Of a DNA stretch of 64,000 bases, positions 44,849 to 56,450 are shown in pieces. The first letter of the stretch is position 1, and every line of letters begins with the position of its first letter. The translations under genes and the position numbers were made by a program. Below the pieces are notes generated by a model that was not told where the DNA came from, searched no databases, and was given only the letters and a program-made list of their open reading frames with translations. The stretch comes from Trissonchulus latispiculum (Eukaryota; Nematoda; Enoplea; Enoplida; Ironidae), in the NCBI GenBank assembly GCA_030248195.1, contig JASAND010020050.1, forward strand, positions 1 through 64,000, read 5' to 3'.

Positions 44849-45663
44849 CAGAGTTGGACATGGACACATTTTTCTTGACCGCGACCGCCCCGCGACCGCA
44901 ACTGTCGTGACCGCGACCGCCCGCGTCCGCGACCGCAGCCCGCACGCTAATTTTGTGACCGCAAAATTTTGAGTTATTAACCGTCAATTCTTTGGGAAAA
45001 TCCACTTATTGCATATTTTAAGGCATTTCCAATGCTTTTACAGCCACCTCACTCCAGTTTTATGCTGGTGCAGCTCAGATATACATTTTTGACAGCGACA
45101 TTAAAAATTACGAACAATTTTATTTCGTTGCTGCATTTGGCTTGTGCAAAAGTAGAATTCTGTGTGCAGGTCACGGTGTATTTTCTTTCATGTTTTCCGG
45201 CTCGGTTACCAAGCAACCAACCAACCAGCATGCTATTAACGCTGCTTAAAGCGTTGGTTTCCTTCAAGTATTTTTAGCCATTAATAACCATCTAATCATA
45301 TTTAGAATTTCCATCTAATAAATCAAATAATTTGCAAAATTGAAATTAGACAAATAGAGGATAAACAAATTGAAACCCCGAAACTACAGGAAGGACTAAC
45401 AGTTTCTGCTGCCTGTTCAACCATCCAAAAGTTTTAGCAAAATAGCAAAATTTGGCAAAATTTTTTCAAAATGTGAAGCTGATTATTTGTCCAACGAAGA
45501 AAAAATTTGAAAAAATTTGGAATTTTTTACAACAAATTGGCCAAAATTAGCACGATTTGATAGAAATTTGCGGTCATTGCGGTCAAGAAAATTTGTCCAC
45601 GACCGCGACCGCCCGCGGGTACCCGCGGGTACCCGCGGGTACCCGCGACCGCGTCCAACTCTG
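44849..45663. mobile_element. hAT-like non-autonomous element with 8-bp target duplication
   Basis: TIR CAGAGTTGGAC at both ends, flanked by exact TGTACAGG duplications at 44841-44848 and 45664-45671. Subterminal regions consist of GACCGCGACCGC units, and near the right end four CCCGCGGGTA-type units stand in tandem (45610-45648). The rest is AT-rich with no transposase. The TIR start CAG and the 8-bp duplication fit hAT. Confidence 0.88.
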
Positions 45664-46547
45664 TGTACAGGAATAGACATAGAGGTCTGAAACGAAAAAC
45701 AAATAATAACAAACGAAACTAAATTTGCTACAATAACGTGATTTAACCTGGAAACTTTTCAGCACAGCCACGGCGCGAAAATTTTAGCTTTATTGCAAGA
45801 ATTAGCTTTATCCGCCAGAGCTTTTACTATAGTCACCCCATATTGACGAGCTATAGCCATTCGAATGCTCTCACAAACACCTACAACTCTGCTCATCAGA
45901 CTATTCGTCAATACCTTACGGTTTTAAAGATGACAGCGAAAATAAATTTTCGAAGCCGAAATTGACCATTTGGCTATTTTTTGAAAACTAAATATTACCA
46001 GATTTCGACAACTTCAACAGAATAGTTCGGACGGTGAAATACTGTTATCACCTCTACTCTATAGCAATAAGTCCATAATTTCCCCCTTATATTATCTAAG
46101 AAGAGTAAGCCACTAGATGACTCCTCCTGTTGGCATTGCGTAACGGTGCTTCGACCACAATATGCGAATGTTCCCCGGTTGGGTGGGGGCCGACCAGTTC
46201 GACAAAGCATACACCCTACATTTAGTGGGAGGAAGGTAGCCGAAAGTGGTCCCCGTTTGTGGGGGAGGGGTCGCACAACTTGGTTAAGTTTAGCTGCTTC
46301 TGATTTCCTGTTGGCGACCTCCCTCCTAAACAGGGACCACTTTTAGTGATCCAGTCAAACGGGGCTCCTTTTTGGAAATAAGCTGAAACTGCCGTAATCA
46401 TTTGGCTAGACCCCCCCCCAAACAGAGGGGGTTTCGGGGTTTCTACAGTCTGATTGGCTTCGCCCCCTCTAACGGGAACCTCTTTTTGCGACCGCTTTTG
46501 TGTTATCGCATGTCCAAATAGAACATTTGAATTAAGACTTTCGTAAC
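45664..46547. other. Non-coding stretch
   Basis: No gene recognised. Local GC-rich patch at about 46170-46280 without clear structure. Confidence 0.4.
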
Positions 46548-46830
46548 TGTAATTGGCTTGTAGGAATCTGGTGGGGGCCCCAAAATTGGAAGAGAAAATT
46601 AATCCTTTAATTGCTCTAAATATTAAATTACTGTTTTAAAAAGTTTCAATACAGTATACTTTTGCACTAATTTTGCAGTTAGGGAATCTGATGGGGCCCC
46701 CAAACTACTGACCTTTACATTTGACTTTCCAATTATCTTTAATTCAGACCAACGTCTCAGCAGGAGAGCAATTAATTTCTCTTCCAATTTTGGGGGCCCC
46801 ACCAAATTCCTACAAGCCGTAATCACTTGT
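46548..46830. mobile_element. Short foldback element
   Basis: GGCTTGTAGGAATCTGGTGG followed by GGGCCCCAAAATTGGAAGAG on the left is repeated inverted at 46780-46820. A third partial copy of the GAATCTGATGGGGCCCCCAA block lies internally at about 46683. Confidence 0.7.
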
Positions 46831-47220
46831 TACATTACTTGTTGTATTCAGCAAATTCTAACCTTTAAAATGAAACAAAAATTATCGTTGAACTAAAAAA
46901 ATTGTGAAATGACAGTCCTTTGAAATTTGTTGAATATTAGAGCCTGCCCCTTAAAAAAACTGGAACAATCAATTGTAAAATCAACAACACGAAGAGGAAA
47001 GCTCTAAATTTTAGTGATTCACGGTTCACCCTGGTTAAGTTCACAATACGATAACAGAGATAATTATATAAATTTGCTACAAAGATCGAATTGTGTCAAA
47101 CCGAATCGTCAGAATTCTGTTATAAATATGCTATGTACAAACAAAATAATTTATAACAATTTATAATAATGATAACAACTTCTAAAGTTCATGTTGTTGT
47201 TTATGGTTACGGTTGTGCTC

Positions 47221-47365
47221 AATAAGAACAGGGGACCGGAGCCGACACCCGGCGGGCCGTGGCCGGGCTGTTTCATATGGGGCCCGGCCCCACCACTGGC
47301 CCCGGTGCCGTGTTCAACACCGGCCTTCGGGACCGAGTTCACCACCGGCCCCCATGCCAGGCACT
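47221..47365. repeat. Isolated GC-rich block
   Basis: A sharp rise in GC in AT-rich surroundings, with many GGCCGG/CCGGCC words and short palindromes. Both strands give a short open frame here, but there is no motif or start context, so no gene is called. Confidence 0.5.
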
Positions 47366-47722
47366 TTTTCATTATGAATATAATGATGAGAGTAATTTTT
47401 TGCATAATTTTATACATTTACGTTGTAAGTTGGCTCTATTTTCTTGTCTTGTGAAGAAAATAAAGTGACTCCAATAATCAATGCCTTATTTCAACACAAC
47501 TTACCCATTTTAACTCATATTGCCAGTGGTTCATCAAACAGATTCGAATAAAAAGAAATTGTAGGAGTTAGAATAGACAGAAGAATGGAGTGCACTCCCT
47601 GCCGAAACATTTGGGAGAGGGCATCGTCCCTCCCATGGACCAAGTCCGGTTTGGGCTGCCCAAAACTTGTAAGCAAAGCTACAGATTTAGCCAAGATTTA
47701 CTACAACTAACTCTTGTAATTT

Positions 47723-47783
47723 TTATCCCGCCTAAAGGCGGGATAGCTGTTATTATCCCGCCTAAAGGCGGGATAGCTGTTAT
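47723..47783. repeat. Two tandem copies of a perfect hairpin
   Basis: ATCCCGCC-TAAA-GGCGGGAT (8-bp perfect stem) occurs at 47725-47744 and again at 47755-47774, with the same AGCTGTTATT linker. Confidence 0.92.
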
Positions 47784-49709
47784 CGAAACTATCACCGAAT
47801 GAACTGCTTCGGCACTACACTGAACCTAAAGCTTTATGCTCAGCACACAAGTCAGCTCTAGCTTACGTTTTTGTGCAGAGGGTGCGGTGGGTGAAATTGT
47901 TTTATCAAGAGTTTCTACATACACTGTGCTGGTTCACACAAGATATCCTTTTAATGAAAAATGCGACAAATTAAATATTTTGAGAACACTTTAATTGATG
48001 GGCCCCCCTGTAATCTATTATTCCCTGCAAATTTCTTCTTTGAGATCGTGCCCCCTTCGGTTGGAAATTTATTTTGGCTTCATTTTCAAAATATGCACAA
48101 TATGCAAATTAGCTTGCAAAATATATGTCACTTTACGAGCTGAAATTGAAGAAGTGAAGAAGCTTTTTTGTTGCTGTATTATACACCATACTCAGTTATT
48201 TTAACTGACCTGACAGCAGCTGAAACAACAACTGAAAATATATTTGAAAGTGTGCTGAAATTATATAAAGCTGATAAGGTTTTGGCAAGCCGACTGAAAG
48301 TGTAGCTGTATGAGAAAAAGACTGAAACTAAAATTGTAACTGTCCTGATTCTACATAGAAATAATATATAAATTTCGGATTGACAATCGCAAAGGAACTT
48401 CAAATTCACAAAAGTATTCTACACTCCAAAAATTCCAAGTTATTCTGCAAGACCGATGATAACACTTTGCAGTCACCCTTGAGTCCCCCCTCCATAGAAG
48501 AATTAATAAATTACAATTTCTGCTTTAAAATGTTGTTACCAAACAGTCAGTTGTGTATTGGGAAGCAAGATTTGAGCTAAACTTTAAAAATGACCATGTT
48601 TTCGCAAACTTTAGCTAACATTTTGGCCCCCCCCGAAAGTGCTTGCGGGTTCAGTCATAGGTGTAACGGGAATTTTACTTTTTTTATATTTTAATGGGGT
48701 GTAAGTTTACACAAAATTTCATCTTTCGGGATCGCACCAGTATTAAATTTTTCGACTCGGCAGCCAAAAATTTCCAAATTTTCAGCGATTCTCAAGTTTA
48801 GGTGAACATGTCTCTCCAAACGTTAGGTTAGAGCAGCGGTAATGCATGAATATGTTATCGAATATGCCTTCTCATGTTGCGCCAAAGCAGATGTTTTCGT
48901 TGAACCAAACAGCAAGGAGAAATTTCTAAGTGTGTATATTGGATGCCACAAAAAGTGGAGGGTCAGACCTTCTGTGTTGTTTTGTGACCTTGTTCTTGTG
49001 TGCCTGGCGAGTTCAGAGCCAACTAAGAGCCAACGACTAAGTATTTTCACCACACACGTGGCATATGTATATTCATGCAAAAAATGAGGCCGATCCAAGA
49101 AATTTGGGGCACCCCATTATAGTCGTCCCCATCTTAAGGGCTATTGGAAAACAGCTATAATAAACAATTATGGCTGTTGAATCCTTAAATAATGTGTAGT
49201 AATTTTTTCTACTTTCTACGACGGGATGATGCTCCTTTTAGGGGTCTACTTGTTACTATTTGAATGTCTGACAGAAAGCAATACAATATTTTATAAAATT
49301 AAAAAACACTCCACCGGAAAATGATGGCACTTGAAATCGAAACGGGGGACGGGCGGATATTTTAAAGTTGTCGGACAGAGCTTCAACACACATTTTGTTA
49401 ATTAATCATGCATTTTATGTACCATAAATACATGTGTACAATGGTTTAACATAGCCATTGTTTGATTTCTATATGGGTTTTTCTTTCGACAAACTTCTAC
49501 TGCTCATCCATACAATTACGTATATGTGTAATTTGTGTGTGGAATCATTCGAACCGGAAACTTTCAACTTTTCTTAATAATGACTAATAAAATCTTTTAA
49601 CTGACACCAACAGTTCTGCGCTTCTTGTAATAGTTTCCTCACGCAGAGAATGTTGTCTCCTCTTATTGTCTTCTCAACAACAAAATTAAGATTAAATCAT
49701 GGAATGAAT
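47784..49709. other. Non-coding stretch
   Basis: No gene, tRNA or clear mobile element seen. Confidence 0.45.
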
Positions 49710-49717
49710 GTTAATTT

Positions 49718-50354
49718 GGGTCTTTCCCATTACCCCCCCCCATAGCTTCGTAGAAGTACTGAAGATGCACACTTTGACGGATTGAGTTGAAATTTGGTAG
49801 GGGTACGTTTTAGGTCCTGCTGATTTCAAAAATGCAAAAATTTTAAACTTTTAAAAAATTTTTAAAAATTTTAAAATTTTAGTTTGGTAAGGCGGGACCA
49901 AGAGGAACCGAAAAATTTTTTGTCTTCGATTTTGCTGAAAAGATGTATATAGGGGTTTTCGGGGACGTAGAACACGAATCTGAAATCCGTTTTTCGATCT
50001 GGCTTTTTGTTAGCTCAATATAAGCTAAAGTTCTAAGCTTAAGATGTAAGCTTAGCCTGAGCTAACGAAAAGCTGGATCGAAAAACGGATTTCAGATTCG
50101 TGTTCTATGACCCCGAAAACCCTTATATACATCTTTTCAGCAAAATCGAAGACAAAAAATTTTTCGGTTCCTCTTGGTCCCCCCTTACCAAACAAAAATT
50201 TTAAAATTTAAAAAATTTTTTAAAAGCTTAAAATTTTTGCATTTTTGAAATCAGCAGGTCCGAAAACGTACCCCTACCAAATTTCAACTCAATCCGTCAA
50301 AGTGTGCATCTTCAGTACTTCTACGAAGCTATGGGGGGATAATGGGAAAGACCC
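49718..50354. mobile_element. Near-perfect foldback MITE with 8-bp target duplication
   Basis: Arms of about 300 bp face each other around about 50015-50045. The ends are GGGTCTTTCCCATTA / TAATGGGAAAGACCC, flanked by GTTAATTT at 49710-49717 and 50355-50362. The subterminal AAAATTTTTAAA-rich portion is also mirrored. The 8-bp duplication suggests hAT mobilisation. A related end motif appears near 2260. Confidence 0.88.
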
Positions 50355-50362
50355 GTTAATTT

Positions 50363-53300
50363 TTCTGTCACCAGCAGACAAAACTAATTGCACAATGTTT
50401 TACAGAAAATTTTACTGTATCTCAGCAGTTGCCATCGTACTTAGGAAACAAGCAAGAGCTTTGTGCAAAATGAGCCAGCGGTGGCCATATTTACCGTAAA
50501 TATAGTCCTGCTGCGAGCACAAAATCACAATTTTGGCATGTGTATCTACGCATGCGGCTGTTCCTCGATTTTGAATACTACCTGTTTGAAGACTTAAGGC
50601 AATTTATGTGTTAACAATGCCTACTTGATTTTTTATGCAAAGTTGGACTTTAAGCGACAATCGTACGATTATTCAGGTCTTAATCAGAGAAAATTCATTG
50701 CTGAATTTCAGTTAAACTCCTCCACCACAACTCAACTACGTATATTACTTCACTGCTAAAATTCAGTCAGAGAACCAACTATTCCACTATGTACACAAGA
50801 ACTGCTCTAGAAACTATTATTAACAGTAATAAGAGTTTAATTATCTTTGAATTGAATTGAATCTGTATTGAATTGAATTCTAATTACAGTTCATGTATTC
50901 AACGTTTTGGTTAGATTTATAAATTCTTCAAGGAGTGATCATTTTCATTACCCTTGTTAAAACCGAACGTTTTCAATCAGGCTATTAAAGGACATGAACA
51001 GATTACAAGTCACAAATTTTAAATGCGACTGAAGCTGTCAAGTTTTGTTCTACCATGCAACGGCAGTACATTTAATTTCTTTATTGGAAATCTCTGTTGT
51101 TAGCAACATTGACAGCAAAGGCAAAGATTAAGTTAAAGCGAAATAAACGCAAAACTGGTTTAGCGAACGTTTATTCTAAGTTCAAAATCTGAGTGCTTAC
51201 TTATTCAGTAGAAGCATTATTAATACACAGTTTTATACTCTGCTATATCATTAACTGCGTAAGTGTGTGCAAAACATACTCTTAAAACCGATTATAGTAG
51301 ACCTGCTGCGTCGTGACGCAGCAGGAAAAATATTGGTTGCGCAGCAGGTTTATAATTTCATGAAATATTTATCCGGCGGAAACTAAATCTTTTGCACACA
51401 CTATTGCTTGTTTACAGCTGTTTCTAATGGCACAAAATCACAGTATTGATTTGCTATGATAATACGCATTACGCAAGTCGAAATAATCTACACAATTTAT
51501 AAGGGAAAAGAGTCTTTAACGCCTGCAATTCTTCTAATTTGACTGGCTGAAGTTTCCCTTCCAGTCTCAGATTTGGGCGTGAGTTTTCAACCGTAAATTT
51601 AGTTCTGACTTTCTTTTTGGAAGAATTTCTTCATTTTTGAGGGTCTAATTTTGGCTCTAAGATCAGCATAAACCCAAGCCAAAGTCTTTTGGAGCGGGTA
51701 ATTTTGTAATTAACTCTTTTCTGCCCTGTTTAAGACAGTTGAAAAATGAGAGGTTTCCTAATCCTTAGAATGATTCACTGTGACCATTCTTCGGCTTAAG
51801 ATTTTGAAAAACACGTCGTCCTGCCATGCCGGAAGTATAATTTTGCCTGGATGAATATGTTTTTCTGATAACAATTTAATTATTTTGGAAGGAAAACTGG
51901 CGGGTTTTCCACAATTTTATGGCTCAGCATGCAAGGCTTAATCGTTTGAGGTTAAATTAGAATGTTTTATTACTTTTCAACAACAGTCTGCACGAAAAGT
52001 GGGAAATACCGGCAAGAAAAAATGGCTTTGTTTGTGTCTGTCATTTCAAAGAGGTCTCTGACAACCTTCCTGTCTTGATAAAAATATTTCTAATATAACC
52101 TGATTTCAACCGAAAAATTTTAAGCCCAACTTTTCTAAAAGAATTCAGTTATGACTAGCCCTAGTCCAGTTATGACAATAATTTCTGCCTAGCAAGCTAG
52201 ACTATTCGCCATTTAATTATTGGTATAGTGTGCTCGGTATTCATTTTTTGTTTTTGGAATCAATCAAATTCTTATATGGTTGGAATCATGTGCATTTGCC
52301 TGCGCCAATTGCCAGCTACTTTAAATATGGCAATTGCAAAACATCTGCTTTGTTATTTTGCAGGAATTCTAACACAAAAATGGCTTGGATACGCATTCAG
52401 TTGTTTCAATTTTCTGCAAAAGTAGCTTTAAGTTTATGTAATGGGAGTTTTCAGACTAAACTACCGATTAGCTTCAGTTCTCCTCAAATCACGTGGGGGT
52501 GAGTTTGAATAAGAACCTGGACTTTTTTGCGGCTTTATAACACACGCTTGGTTTTGTTCCAACTTTTTAAAGGACTACATTTTGGATTCTGTTTTAATCC
52601 GAAACCGGTGAATAGTATTAGTATATGTAATATATAACCACAGGTGGGCAAGCGGGGAAGCGGAGGAGGAATTTCCCCTCCTCGTAATGTAGTCCACAAT
52701 GGGTCCCGCAATTGTTCCAACACACAAGGGTTAAGAAAATTACACAAAAGTGGTTTCATGACTAAAACTCTGTTCGAAAAGCTAATACTTTAAACCGCTG
52801 ATTTAGCCGCGTTTTTCAGTTTCATACATTATGCTGTGACTGAAGTTGAATATAGATTGCAATACAAGGTTCAGAAACTTAAAATTTCGTTTCCTCAGCA
52901 TTGCGTGTTGGAAAGCTTTAAGGTACAATCCAAGACATCGCACGAAAACCTATAGTATGAGATTGTCGAAAATTTGGTTCATGTGTCCACAGGGCTTTCG
53001 AGCCCCTTTCCTGGTAAGTGAGCATATGTGCCTGATTATCTATTTTCTTCACCAAATTTAACTGCGTTTCAGATCTCAAATGGATAACTCCGCGTCAAAC
53101 AGGGCAAAACAGGTGTTTTGTTCTCAATTTATGAGAGGAGCAATTTTCATTAAATTGCTGTCAGAGTGGGAGGGATGAAGGCATTTGAAGAATGCCAAGA
53201 ATTCATTTTATTGGTTGTCCAAAGGAACTATCAGAGAATTGAAGAATGCAAGAAATTTTATCATTTGCTTGTTTTTAGGACACTCTCAGAGACAATTGAC

Positions 53301-54918
53301 AGATGAAAGTTGAAAACTTCCTTCCAGTTCCTAAGTTTTTTCAAGTATCTCTGACTGACTGAGATAAATTTTCCCCAGCTGGACTAAGACTGAGTCTAAC
53401 TCACGGTTCAATCTATTTTGAACTTTGTTTATTCCATTTGTATCTTTCTTAAAAAATGGTGCTGCAGTTGTGTTCCTAGGTTTTGTTTTCGTAAGGTTAA
53501 ATACGCTGTAGTAATCTGGCAGGACAATGCAGAAATGAAATTTTTGAAATCAGTTGAAACCTATAAGTAAACTATTTTTGGATTAGCCTTAGCTTGACTC
53601 AGACAATTACTAAGTGTCTTCGGTGTCCAGTACTAACTAGAAATCTCATTGTTCCAAAATTCCACTGAACGAACCTGGAAAGAATAGCCGCCAGTTCTCA
53701 GTGAATGGATTGCTTGGCTTCTACATAGTTGTTATAGATAAAAAACAAAGAGTACATATTTAGGCTGCTCGAGTGTCCAAGTCTGTCTATAACTATATAC
53801 TGCTCTTTGTTCTTGAGACGTCAGGAATTGAAATCCCTTGCGCAATTGCCCGTGCCATGCTATAGAATAACCCAAATGTGTATACAACTATGGCCAAATA
53901 CAAAAGAGTGTGTGTACAATGCAACAGTATAAAAAATTTTAAAGAGTCAGGTATTTCGCATTTTTGGAAAGACTGAAATACAACCATTTCGCGAAAATGC
54001 ATTGACTTTCTGGAATTTCAAGATTTCAAATCATCCAGATTCAAAGTTCCAAGCAAATATGCAATACCAAACGTTTATAAAAAATATGAAGAGTAGGACA
54101 GCTTCTAATGTAATAAACTATAAGCCTGCAATATGCTGGAAACATTAAGACCAAAGTCCGGGGAGAGGAGAGAATCCTCACTGCGTAAACAAGTTAATTA
54201 TTAAAACTTAGGACAGTCCTACAGTTATAAATTTTATATTATTTTATAATATATGTGAATCTTTAGAGTGCATATGGTAATACCGATTCACAAATTTGGT
54301 ATATGAATAACGGGAATTGGATGATTTTCAGAAGTTGATTCCATTACAAAAGTCAGGTACTAAGCTCGTCTAACCCTTTCGGTTCATACCGATATTGTTT
54401 TTGTGGGTCTGTGTGTTTGCTTGTAGGGAAGTAAAGTACCCTATTTCATCAAAAGCAATACTCACGCCACCAGAGCCCGGTTTAGGGGCAAAGCTTTGGT
54501 AAAACCCTAGGCGTTCGCCTCTGCAGGCGTCTTTTGATTTATGATATTTAAAAGCTGAAAATTTTGGAAGCATGCCCATGGTACTCCGAAATAGAGTGCA
54601 TTTTATCGAAAAGATTGTAAGAGTACAAAATAAGGACCAGCTCTAGTCGATCGTAAAGACATAATTTTGACCGTGCATAAAGCATTTCAGATTTTAGCGA
54701 ATAGAACCTGGAAATCAAGATTTTTCCTAATTTCGAGATCTCTCCGAACAATTCTAAAAATATATGTACATTCTTCGGGTTCACTTCAATATATATGTTG
54801 GCCATGAACGGAGACGGACAATATTTGTACACACATTTAATGGCATGCTTCCTTCTGGTAGTTGGAGTTAAGTCTAAGTGATGTATTGGATAGAAAGAGG
54901 GAGAAGATGAATAATAAG
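50363..54918. other. Long stretch with no assignable gene
   Basis: Frames are short and without motifs. One perfect 11-bp hairpin (51302-51325, CCTGCTGCGTC / GACGCAGCAGG) is present, with an outer partner GCGCAGCAGG at about 51341. This may be intronic sequence upstream of the exon at 58740, but that is only a possibility. Confidence 0.45.
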
Positions 54919-54935
54919 ATTATAAACGAAAGAAA

Positions 54936-55181
54936 GAAGGATGTCACTACAGCGCCTCCGACCCGAAAAATTTGGGCCTGAGGTTGGGGGTCGAACCCAC
55001 AACCTTTGGCTGTCTAGGCCAATGCTCTACCGATTGAGCCACCCAGGCACAATCGAACCAAGCTTAAGTTTGAATTCGTTCCCAAACTGTAGTGACCTTT
55101 TTTTGAATAGGCATATAGCCCTGCCAAAGACAGCGAGACAAGCTCAGGCTGGCGGGTGGTGCACGATGGCCGTAGAATAAT
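54936..55181 (-). mobile_element. tRNA-containing SINE with 17-bp target duplication
   Basis: Flanked by ATTATAAACGAAAGAAA at 54919-54935 and 55182-55198. The minus strand contains a tRNA-like module (54976-55048) with intact A and B boxes, about 130 bp of other sequence before it and about 40 bp after it. The module is bracketed by GTCACTACAG (54943) and CTGTAGTGAC (55087), an inverted pair. The duplication length fits target-primed retroposition. Confidence 0.75.
54976..55048 (-). tRNA. tRNA-like module inside the SINE
   Basis: Folds as a tRNA on the minus strand: acceptor GCCTGGG with one wobble, D stem GCTC/GAGC, anticodon stem TTGGC/GCCAA with loop CTAGACA (anticodon AGA), and a T arm around TTCGACC with one mismatch. 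AGA would be serine, but the long variable arm is absent. It serves most likely as the SINE promoter, not as a translating tRNA. Confidence 0.6.
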
Positions 55182-55198
55182 ATTATAAACGAAAGAAA

Positions 55199-56450
55199 AA
55201 CAGTAAAATGAAATGAAACACTGTAAAGCTGTCACTTAGCTGTAACTATGTAACTACATATATTTTATATTTAAAACCTTTAATCTGAACAATATAATTT
55301 CTATAGTCACTTTCCCTAATTGCAGCTAATTTTTCAAATTAGTTTTCCTAACTTTGTGTCACTAGCACAGGCTAACTTTTTCAAATTTGTTTAACTCATT
55401 TACGCTGGCAGCTGTTTCAAAACAGCACCAAATGCTAGGTTTCCGCAAATCTTCTACTTTTTTAGCCTATTTTGCAAAAAATTCCACAACCAAGACAACC
55501 TGATACCGCATCTACTTTGTTTACATTAGTGAAAGGCTTAAAAGTTTTTATTTAGAAATATTCTAGAAATTTTTCTTAAGGTTATGTTTTAACTTTCGTC
55601 ATATCCTGCGTTTATTGGTAGCGGTTGGTGATATTTTCAGATAGTGCTGTGCGGCTGGACCTAGTTTAAACAAGGAAAAGTTGCAAGATCAGAAGAAATT
55701 AGGTTGTATATACATTTAGTCACTTTCGGAATGTTAACAATTTTGCTACCGCTAATGCTTAACAAACAATAAATTCAAACTTTTCAAAAATCTAATTACA
55801 ATTTATTTCCCTACATGTCTAATTTTTCAAATTGCAGGTTCTTTCTGACAGTAAATCAAAAGTTGTTCATAAAATTGTATTTTTCTGTCGTTTCTAACGT
55901 TTTAGAGACTGGAAAGCAGACATTACACAGATGAGAAGATCAGATGGCAATGATAAAACTGTATTATCTCTGTCAAGGACGGATTATCTCTTTATATATA
56001 ATCCTATTTGTACTTTGAACATATTAGAGACTTTTATCTTTAAAGCTTCTACTAACGTCATTCGGAAGTAGGATTAATGAAATTCCTTAGAAAATCCTTT
56101 ACTTGAATGCCGAATGTAGTTAATTTGAACAAACTACCATTGTGATCAGCTAGCCCATTGCAATCAGCTAGCTATCGTAGTTAGGTCTAGATATGTTCTG
56201 TTACATCTATTTATAGTATTCTTTGAATTTTTTATTTTTAATCCTTTTGATTGTATTATCAAGCACTACATTACATTACACTGCATTACATAGTTACACA
56301 GAGTCGATTACCCAAGCTGATAAATGCTTTTTAGTAAACAGCAGTTACTACATAAAGTCTTTCATATATAAATCACTGCACCAACATCAAATTAAGCGTT
56401 GGATATAATGTGAAAAATTTGGTACAGTGAAATTGGCTGTATTCACTGCC
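55199..56450. other. AT-rich non-coding stretch
   Basis: Nothing assignable seen. Confidence 0.45.

Noticed and set aside
44594..44869. 91-codon minus-strand frame beside the hAT-like element
   Set aside because: It runs into the element's TIR, and no conserved feature is visible.
42960..47365. CRISPR-like arrays among the tandem repeats
   Set aside because: No regular repeat-spacer structure. Units are contiguous and the genome is eukaryotic.
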